Below, one piece after another: positions 56,444 through 64,000 of a DNA stretch of 64,000 nt. Position numbers and translations under genes: made by a program. The DNA comes from Zantedeschia hybrid cultivar (Eukaryota > Streptophyta > Magnoliopsida > Alismatales > Araceae), in the NCBI GenBank assembly GCA_030544215.1, contig JARZZO010000011.1:14494001-14558000 (forward strand), read 5' to 3'. Under the pieces are notes generated by a model. It was not told where the DNA came from and ran no database searches. It was given only the letters and a program-made list of their open reading frames with translations. Within the stretch, counting starts at the first letter, position 1, and each line of letters begins with the position of its first letter.

Positions 56444-57660
56444 TAGGGGTGTCAACGGGTCGGATTCGAATCGGGTCACAGAGAATCCGAATTACCACCT
56501 AAACCCTTTAGAGACGACCAGGATTCGAATCCGAAAACTTAAGCCGGATCGGATCGGATTCGGATCAACAACCAACAGCAACGTCCATCTCTCGCAGTTT
56601 CCTGTGACCTCGAGCAGGAAGAGCAGCCAAGCCGCCACACCCTTGTTCCTGCGGCAGAGATCGCCAGCCAAGTACCCCTACACATTGGTGTTGCCGCCGG
56701 AGACAAGGGCATCCACCTGCCAGCAATCCCTCTTACAGGCGGCGGCGGCAGCGATCGATCTCCCTAGCTAGCGCGGGATCGTTGTTATTCATGTCGATAA
56801 GGATGAGGCCGGCAGGGGTGGGGTGAGGAGATTAGGCTTTGGTGACCCAGAAGGATGGACTGGATGTTAGAGAGGTGGAAGACAAGGGTGAACACGACAT
56901 GGTAGAAGGGAGGACTGAGTAGGGTGGGAGGGGAGAGGCGAGGTGGGCGCCCATGCAGGTGAGGAGGAGCCTTGGAGGGGATGCGGCATAATCCGTAGAG
57001 GCGGCAGCCATCGCAGTGCCCATGAGGCTGATGCCTATCTAGATCTGCCCAAAGTGGATGGGGGTGGGGTAGCATCTATAGGGGGTTCCTCTGTCCATGG
57101 GGAGTCGCAAGGCAGACATGTTCAGGGCTAGGGCTTCTCCTCGAACGACGGCAGCACCCAGCACCCCTAACGGCGGCATCTTCTATCTGGCCGTCGTCGT
57201 TGATTGGCCAAGTATGGACAATATCAGACATGAGGCTTTCAGATTTGCAAGGCTGCGCCACCGCGACCCTCCATCCCCTTGCCTCCCGGTGCTCTTGACA
57301 CCGTAGCACAGGCCCTCCAATGCTCCGCACTCGCCGGTGAATCATCACCGCCACCATCGTCGGGCAGACTACATCGTCGTCGCACCCATCACCACCGGTG
57401 GTTCCTTGCCATTGTCGTCGTTGTTGTCGCATGGACTAAGCAGGTTCTGCCCCAGCTGCAGCAGCGAGGAACGTCGGTGGGAACCCAAGCCTGCAACCCC
57501 AATCTTGTATTTCGGGTTTTTGGAGCTCCGAAATCAGGTCCGTAACAAAACCCGAAATTGACCCGCAAATTTCTTCCCGGATCAAACTAGAATCCGGATG
57601 TGGTTAAACGGGTCGGATCCGGATCGGGTTTCGGATTTCACAGATCCGTTGACACCCCTA
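56444..57660. mobile_element. hAT-type element (1217 bp) with GC-rich internal cargo (Pack-type candidate)
   Basis: The left end TAGGGGTGTCAACGGGTCGG and the inverted right end TAGGGGTGTCAACGGATCTG match almost perfectly. The 8-mers TCCATCCT at 56436-56443 and 57661-57668 are identical. Subterminal zones carry GGATTCGAATC and GGATCCGG words. The middle (about 56580-57540) is GC-rich, with long frames on both strands (151 aa plus 56316-56771; 96 and 118 aa minus), resembling pieces of host exons, though no product is recognised. No transposase. Confidence 0.85.
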
Positions 57661-57930
57661 TCCATCCTCATCTTCTTCTTCTTCTTCTTCCTTTAATCTG
57701 CCGCTGCATGCTATCCCTGCTCCTGCTGCTGCAGCAAGCTGATGTTACTGCTTCTGCTGTTGCCGCTGCACACTTCTACTTTTGTTGCTGCCATTGGTGC
57801 TTCTGCTGCTGCCTTTGGGCCCAGCAGGCCCATTGCCACTGCCACTTGCCCTAGATAAGTTTTGGATTTAATTTTCAGATTGAGTTCTCCTTTAAGTGGA
57901 GGAATTAAACAGTGCAAAGTGCAAACACCA
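57661..57930 (+). other. Pyrimidine- and CTG-rich stretch
   Basis: (TTC)n then CTGCTGCTG-rich sequence, similar in character to 43400-43560 and 55990-56090; likely the continuation of the 52.85-kb repeat element split by the hAT at 56444. Not coding in any convincing way. Confidence 0.4.
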
Positions 57931-60564
57931 CCCAAGTTTATTGTGCCCAGCTTTCATAACCATTTAGACAGAAGGGCTAAGTTAAAGTCCCTAATGTCCT
58001 TAATACCAAGCCCACCATTATGTTTGCGCCTGCAGACCCAGCTCCAACAGACATCTCAGAAACCTCCACTCTCTGAATTGGAAGACCCTCTCCAAAAAAA
58101 ATCTGCTCTGAATACCTTCAAGCTGCCTAGCGATGGTCTTGGGAACTCTGAAGATGGACATAAAGTAGATGGGTAAGCTATCAAGAATCGACTTGCACAG
58201 TGTCAACCTGCCACCATAAGACAACAACCGCCCCTTCCATCCTGCTAACCGAGACTGCAATTAAAGGATGATCGGCTGCCAGTCTTTACATCTGATAGGG
58301 CTAAAGAGAAAGGGACATGCCCAAATAAGAGACTAGGAAAGCACCAATCTGACAACCGAGAATGGACGCAGCTCTTCTCAAGGCCTCTTCTTCCATGTTA
58401 ATACCAAAGACAGCACTCTTTGAGAAATTCACTCTCAGACCTGTATCTTCGTCCAAAAATTCAAAAATCAACTTGGAAGCAAAAATTTGATCCGCTCCGC
58501 TAAAGAGGAAATGATGGTATCATCTGCATACTGCAAATGAGAAATAGAGCTACTATAAGGGCTAAGCTGGAACCCCGAGATTAGCCCTGCTCCTTCAGCT
58601 CTAATCCACATACAGCTAAGAATCTGGGCAACAAGCACAAACAACAAAGGAGAAAGAGGATCACCCTGTCTAAGGCCTCTCCCACTATGAAAGGAGTTGC
58701 AAGTGCACCATTAATGAGCACCACAAAAGAAGCAGAAGAAATACAAGATTTAATCTAAGAAACTCATTTCTCATCAAAGCACATCCTGACAAGGACATTA
58801 AAGAGACATGACCAATTCACTCTATCATATGCTTTCTCGAAGTCGAGCTTTAGAATAATACCACTCTTCCTACGCTGCTTCATAGCATGAAGACACCCCT
58901 GGGCTACCAAGAAGCCTTCATGGATCTGTCGGCCTTTGATAAAAGCACTCTGATTAGCGCTCACAAATTTGCCAATGACCTTCTCCAGGCGGTAAGTGAA
59001 CATTTTGGAAATAATTTTGTACACCCCATTCAGCAGACTAATAAGTCTAAACTCAGCCGAAGTATCAGCAACCGCCTTCTTGGGAATGAGGACAATGAAA
59101 GTCGTGTTAATCCCCCTAAGATGAGCCTTCCCTTCCTGAAATTCCAACACAGCCTGCAGGAGAAGGAGATGAATCACTTCCCAGCAATATTGGAAAAACA
59201 GCATAGGGAACCCATCCGGACTTGGGGTCCTATCCCCTGCCAAGGAAAAAACTATTGATTTCAACTCATCAACAGAAAAAAGGAGCAGAAAGAGCCTCAT
59301 CGGAAATCAAGGGCAACAGGTTCTCTGAGAAATTGAGTCTAAACATATCTTCTTCAGTAAATAGCTAAGCATAGAAAGAAGAGACATAATTGGCCAGTTC
59401 TTCCCTACGAGAAAAAACTTGCTATCTAGTTCTGAGTCTGCCAAAATGGTTCTTTCTCCTTCTCTCAAAAGCAATCATGTGGAAATATGCAATGTTATTA
59501 TCACCCTCTTTGAGCCATTTGTCCCTGGATCTTTGCTTTCAATAGATCTCCTCCTTTGCCAAAATATCAAAGAAATCCTTATTGAATTTGGCTCTCAATA
59601 TTCTATCTTCCTCATCAAACAATCCTACCTCTTCAAGAAAATCAAGACCATCCAACTGCTCAAAAATACTCCGCTTATTTGCCATGTTCACCCTCTTCCT
59701 CTCAGACCCCCAAGAGATAAGGGCTCCGGTCAAAGCCTTAAGGTTACCAACCAAAATCGTCATAGTTGAATCCTGCCCCACCTCAGACCTCCAAACCTGG
59801 GAGATGATGTCCATGAAACCCTCCTCTTAAAGCCAAGACTTCTCCAACCGGAATAGTAGTGTGGAGTGAAAGCGACAATTGGAGTCCAAGAGGATAAGCT
59901 TATGGTCAGACACTGGCCACTACAAAGACGAAGTCCGCAACTTAGGGAAGTGATATTCCCAATCAGCTGACTAGGAACAAATAGAATGTGCCTCGCTGCC
60001 TTGAGATTGGACCACGTGAAGAAAGCATTATCAGTGACCACATCAATCAGCTATGCCTGATGAATAAAGTGCACAAAATCCTCCATAGGCCCCACCTGAG
60101 AGACCCCTTCTGATCTCTCATCCTAAGAAGAAACTGCGTTGAAATCCCCACCTACACACTAGGGTCTGCCAGAAATAACATGCCAATCATGCAAGCCTCC
60201 CACAACTCCTCCTTCTCCTCCCTTCCTTGAGGGCCATAGACCCCTGTTAAGTCCCAAACAAAGTTATCTTGCACACTCCTAAAGGTAACAGTGATAGTGT
60301 CTCTACCTATCCTTCTGTCCAACTCCTCCACCACATAATCATTCAACATCACCAAAATACCCCTAGAAAAGCCCACCGCAGGAGACACCACCCCTTATTT
60401 AATCTACCACCACCAATATCCCTCCAAACCATATCACCATCTTCAAAAGATTTAGTTTCTTGAATACACAAGATATTAACTCTAAGCCTCCTAATCAATT
60501 TTCTCAGCACCGCTCTCTTCTCCCTCCCACCAAGACCTCAGATATTCCACGAAACTATCTTCAT
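57930..60564 (-). pseudogene. L1 LINE ORF2 (endonuclease and reverse transcriptase), degenerate
   Basis: Read on the minus strand, ORF2 begins at the ATG at 60564 as MKIVSWNI(stop)GLGGREKR, the classical start of plant L1 endonuclease, followed by NILCIQETKSFEDGDMVWRD, GILVMLNDYVVEELDRRIGR and DLTGVYGPQG. The reverse transcriptase follows in frame 59300-58764 (ELKSIVFSLAGDRTPSPDGF, AFIKGRQIHEGFLVAQGCLH, ILKLDFEKAYDRVNW); QYADDT of the active site is at about 58534-58517. Then GWKGRLLSYGGRLTLCKSIL, PIYFMSIFRVPKTIARQLEG, and GGLGIKDIRDFNLALLSKWL near 57960. The rest of the 3' end is missing. Several stops and frameshifts make it inactive. Confidence 0.9.
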
Positions 60565-60599
60565 GGACAAACTTCCACTTAATCCTCTGAACCCTCCTC

Positions 60600-63117
60600 C
60601 CTCATCTCCTTACTAGCTACTATCCTCCCCTCTTTTTTATTAGATTTTCCACCCCTTGCCACTCCCAACCGCCACCTTCTTTGAATTCTACAGAAAATCG
60701 AGTGGATGTCCCTTTCAATGCCTTCAAAAGAAACACCAATAACATGTGCCATTTCTTTAGCCTGAGACTCCACCAACTTCTCCACTTTATAGATAATATC
60801 CTTAACTTCTTCTTTCTCAACCTCCCCTTATGAATAGGGCCCTAGTTCTTAGTGAACATCCTCCAATTGCAGACAGTCTCTGTCGACTCACAACCACCAA
60901 GAGCAGACGGGGGACCCTAGCAGATTCCCTGCATCCAGCATCGCAATCAAAGCTTGTCTGTTGACAGGAGAACATTGTTCCGCGCCAGATAAGTGCAGGT
61001 TCTCTTCTTTAGTAGCCCCGGGAGATATAATAAAGTTATGGGCGAGAACCAGATCACCACCGGACATGCCTGGATCTCCAGCAACTGCTAACTGACTATG
61101 GCCCACCCTCAAGAGGGTCGAGAGGGGAGGAGCCTCACCTCGAATGGGCGAAGCACCTTGATCCCGTCATCGCAAATCCTCCCCATCACTCATAGCCCGG
61201 CCACCCACCATGTCCACCAAGGCCACGTCAGTGCTGGACCCCAGACGATCTAACATGCACAATCGGGAACAGCTCCTGCACAACTTGGGGCTCCAGAGAC
61301 CCTCCTGCACCAGTCACAGTTGCCGCGTCAAGCGTCGGGGAGCTCCTGGCTACGTCCATGGCTATCGAGCGAAGAGGGCGCTGCGGAGCGGGTCTACAAT
61401 CGGGCCCGGATGGAAACGCGCTATTGAGTAAGTCGTGGCTACGCTATCAGTAAGGAGTCGGGTTTGTCCACAACCGCCAACCAATTCCAAGACGGTCGAA
61501 CTGCCCGATTCAGCGGCGAGCAGCGTGTGATGAACCGAATCCACACTAGGCCATTGGAATTTGGAGAAGGCCCCCGAAACGATGCCACGACCCCCCAACC
61601 TTAGGCGGCCATCTTCTACCTCCAACTGGGCACCTAGAAACCCTAACCCGGCGGACCAGGCGGCGGCACACTGTCCATGATTTGTACAGCGACCGGGAAT
61701 AGGTGCTCCCCCACCAGGAGGAGGATACTGTTTGGGATGTCCTACCTACTACAAACCCTCAGGACCCCAGACATTGAGGAAATGCCCTTTCTACAGCATA
61801 GGTTCAAACTACCCTCATCCCATAAGCCAACTTCACCCATGATCGACTACAGTGCCTCCAAATCACATAAGACCATAAGGATCCCACACAACCTGATCTG
61901 AACCCTAGCATATCTAAGATCCAGGTATGAGCCAAGATCCAGAGACTAAGGAACCACCTAGATGGTTGAACCCTCCCCAGCGACAACACCAACCTTCACC
62001 AAAGCTTCAGCACTACTGACCGACGGGGCCGAACCCCAAAAGCATCCCCCAAGTTAAGGAGCTCCCAGCCCTCCGAACATCCACAGGCCTTATTGATCAA
62101 CATCCCAACCTGACTGACATCTAGCCACCCCACTATAGGAGTAATCCGTAACCAATGCTCCAGACGTGACACCTGCCTAGCGAGAACCTCCGGATCCAGC
62201 TTGGCCCAGATGAGACGAGGATCCTTTTAACCTCTGATCCGACGAGGAGCTGATCTCCCACTCCCTGCTACCACCTCTGTGAAGGACCTCTTCCTCCTAC
62301 CACAAAACCTCCGGATGTGGCCAAGCTCTCCACATACTAGACATCTCACCGGAGAGACACAGACTCCAGCGAGATGTCCTGGATGAAGGCATCAAAAATA
62401 ACTACGACTTTCGAGAGGGTGATCCCTGATTGGAGCTTTAACCGACGCTTAGCGGGGGATCCAGGTATGAGCCGAGATCCAAAGACCAAGGAACCACCTA
62501 GATGGTTGAACCCTCCCCAGCGACAACACCAACCTTCACCAAAGCTTCAGCACTACTGATCGACGGGGCCAAACCCCAAAAGCATCCCCCAAGTCAAGGA
62601 GCTCCCAGCCCTCCGAACATCCACAGGCCTTGTTGATCAACATCGCAACCTAACTGACATCTAGCCTCCCCACTATAGGAGTAATTCGTAAGCAGTGCTC
62701 CAGACGTGACACCCGCCTAGCGAGAACCTCCAGAGCCAGCTTGGCCCAGATGAGACGAGGATCCTTTTAACCTCTGATCCGACGAGGAGCTGATCTCCCA
62801 CTTTCTACTACCACCTCTGTAAAGGACCTCTTCCCCCTATCACAAAACCTCCGGATGTGGCCAAGCTCTCCACACACTAGACATCTCACCGGAGAGACAC
62901 AGACTCTAGCGAGATGCCCTGGCTAAAGGCATCGAAAATAACTACGACTTCCAAGAGGATGATCCCTGATTAGAGCTCTACCGACGCTTAGCAGAGAGCA
63001 TGGCATCCTCCGACACCCAGCGGCACTCGGTTTGCCCCCGAGGCGACGGAAGGCGAAAGAGCCATTCTCAAAAGATTCGTGTGTCAGTATAGAGCCTTCC
63101 CCCATACGATCTAGATA
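60600..63117 (-). pseudogene. L1 LINE ORF1 region with tandem CCHC zinc knuckles, duplicated internally
   Basis: The minus strand upstream of ORF2 encodes ORF1 pieces: from about 63117, GSFAFRRLGG, HPLGSRSYFRCL, then a double zinc knuckle in which CLxPGHLAxxC is followed by CLVCGELGHIRRFC, KRSFTEVVAGSGRSAPRRIR, and ARQVSRLEHWLRITPIVGWL with the DUF4283/ORF1-like continuation; farther down (61625-61362 and 60820-60579) basic, low-complexity frames. The knuckle-containing segment occurs twice because of a 540-bp tandem duplication. Stops are frequent. The 5' end of the LINE should be near 63117, where similarity stops. Confidence 0.75.
61921..63000 (-). repeat. 540-bp tandem duplication inside the L1 ORF1
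   Basis: CCAGGTATGAGCC(A/G)AGATCC begins copies at 61921 and 62461; the two run head to tail for 540 bp each with only scattered substitutions. Each carries one set of the zinc-knuckle codons. Confidence 0.93.
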
Positions 63118-63319
63118 TTCCATTTCGAATAAATAAGAACCAAAATTCCTGAAATGTTGGAAAAGTTCAGGAAGATGGTAAGTTGGCCATCAGCGATGTT
63201 GTCAATATCTTCCAATACACAATCCAAGATGTACGAGCCACGAGACATTAGCATAAATGATTTGGGATGCTGATCGTATGATTTCAGTGAAAAACCTTGA
63301 CTGTGTATCTCTGTCTCTG
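63118..63319. other. Unassigned sequence between L1 and SINE
   Basis: A minus-strand frame (63476-63111) runs through SYDQHPKSFMLMSRGSYILD and VLEDIDNIADGQLTIFLNFS, which looks coding-like, but I cannot place it in a family and it is not part of DDI1. Confidence 0.3.
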
Positions 63320-63573
63320 TTTTTTTTTTTTTTTTGGAGCAGAGATAGTATTTGTGGAAGCCAGACACCCGAGCCATACCGCAGAGTGGCTGGGGTTCAG
63401 GGCAGCTCCTAGGCCAGACACCCAAGCCATACCGGGTAGACCACCCCAGTATGGGAGGGGGACCATGCTGGGCCAACTATGTCGGGGGAAACGTAGGGAT
63501 TCAAACTCGCAATCTGCGGGACTTTAACCCTCTAGAGGCCGGAGCCTACCCACTGCGCTACTCACCCCGCCCC
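63320..63573 (-). mobile_element. tRNA-derived SINE (about 254 bp)
   Basis: On the minus strand it starts near GGCGGGGTGAGTAGCGCAG. A Pol III box A (TAGCGCAGTGGGTAGG, 63560-63545) and box B (GCGAGTTTGAATCCC, 63510-63496) lie 34 bp apart (inner edges), as in a tRNA. A tRNA-unrelated body follows and ends in a 16-nt A-run (T-run at 63320-63335 on the plus strand). The body contains a word repeated twice, GGTATGGCT(T/C)GGGTGTCTGG. No target duplication was recognised. Confidence 0.87.
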
Positions 63574-64000
63574 AGCTTAACCGCATATCATATTATTCTA
63601 AAATTAAAAGAAGAACCTACAATACACAACGAGTCAGGATTTGATACAAATGAAACTCCTGAGTGAGTCATGATCTGACACTTATTGTAACAAAATTGGC
63701 CATCAGTCTCATTGAGAACTTCAGTCTTCAGTTCTAATCAACTTTCTACGCATTTAGTTATTTAGACACCGGAAAATTTCAGAACAATATGAAAAATAGG
63801 ACATAGAGAGGTTGGGGCAACATGACCATCCATCGAAGCATCATTCATCATTTACATAGTCTTTCACACTTCCTTTCTATTTATCTCCCCATTGGATTGG
63901 GAGAGAGGTAATGCTTTCCACTTCCTATGGGTTTTTCTTTCACTTTGCACTTTCTTTAGTTCTTCCATAACCCGATTCTTTCAGGTTAGCCTGATGTACA
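63574..64000. other. No feature recognised
   Basis: AT-rich sequence without recognisable exon. If DDI1 continues upstream, this is probably still intron. Confidence 0.4.

Noticed and set aside
63111..63476. 5' exon of DDI1
   Set aside because: The open frame runs through the SINE and does not resemble the ubiquitin-like or STI1-like parts of DDI1.

Overview
The window looks like nuclear DNA of a flowering plant, most likely a monocot. Spliced genes have plant-type introns. One exon is extremely GC-rich with C or G at most third codon positions, which is common in commelinid monocots. The rest is dominated by plant L1 and RTE LINEs, hAT elements, a TRIM-type LTR element and a tRNA-derived SINE. 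A palm or related commelinid is my guess only; no marker in the window fixes the species.

Two host genes can be read in detail. (1) 2799-13375, plus strand: a complete subtilisin-like serine protease of the plant SBT5.3 type. It has 11 exons that join in frame to 762 codons, with the catalytic Asp, His and Ser and the oxyanion Asn all present. Its first intron appears to be of the rare GC-AG type. (2) 21015-51296, minus strand: the last ten coding exons (237 codons plus stop) of a DDI1-type protein, a ubiquitin-pathway receptor with a retroviral-like aspartyl protease domain and a C-terminal UBA domain. The 5' exons (ubiquitin-like domain) are not visible and should lie beyond position 64000. 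The DDI1 introns are stretched to more than 30 kb by transposons, yet every recovered splice junction and reading frame is intact.

Layout. 1-2750: AT-rich flank with a hAT-like element and a TRIM. 2.8-13.4 kb: protease gene, with an L1 relic in intron 8. 13.4-21 kb: intergenic, with L1 remains, small hAT-like elements and inverted repeats. 21-51.3 kb: DDI1 gene. Its largest intron (23.9-37.7 kb) carries a 5'-truncated L1 neighbour, a hAT-like element with two snRNA-type promoter motifs, a 4.4-kb decayed hAT element with an 8 x 153-bp array, a near-perfect 51-bp-arm hairpin and a four-level nested insertion (RTE > L1 > hAT > hAT). 40-44 kb and 52.8-58 kb: large non-coding repeat-rich elements with similar layout, the second with a 40-bp tandem array. 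56.4-57.7 kb: hAT-type element with a GC-rich internal cargo. 57.9-63.1 kb: a long L1 on the minus strand with a 540-bp duplication in ORF1. 63.3-63.6 kb: a SINE.

The clearest biological story is one small hAT family whose ends carry reiterated GGTACC/ACCGGT motifs. One large relic with transposase remains and three 135-189 bp deletion derivatives lie in this window. The three small copies have perfect 8-bp target duplications and the large one 7 of 8.
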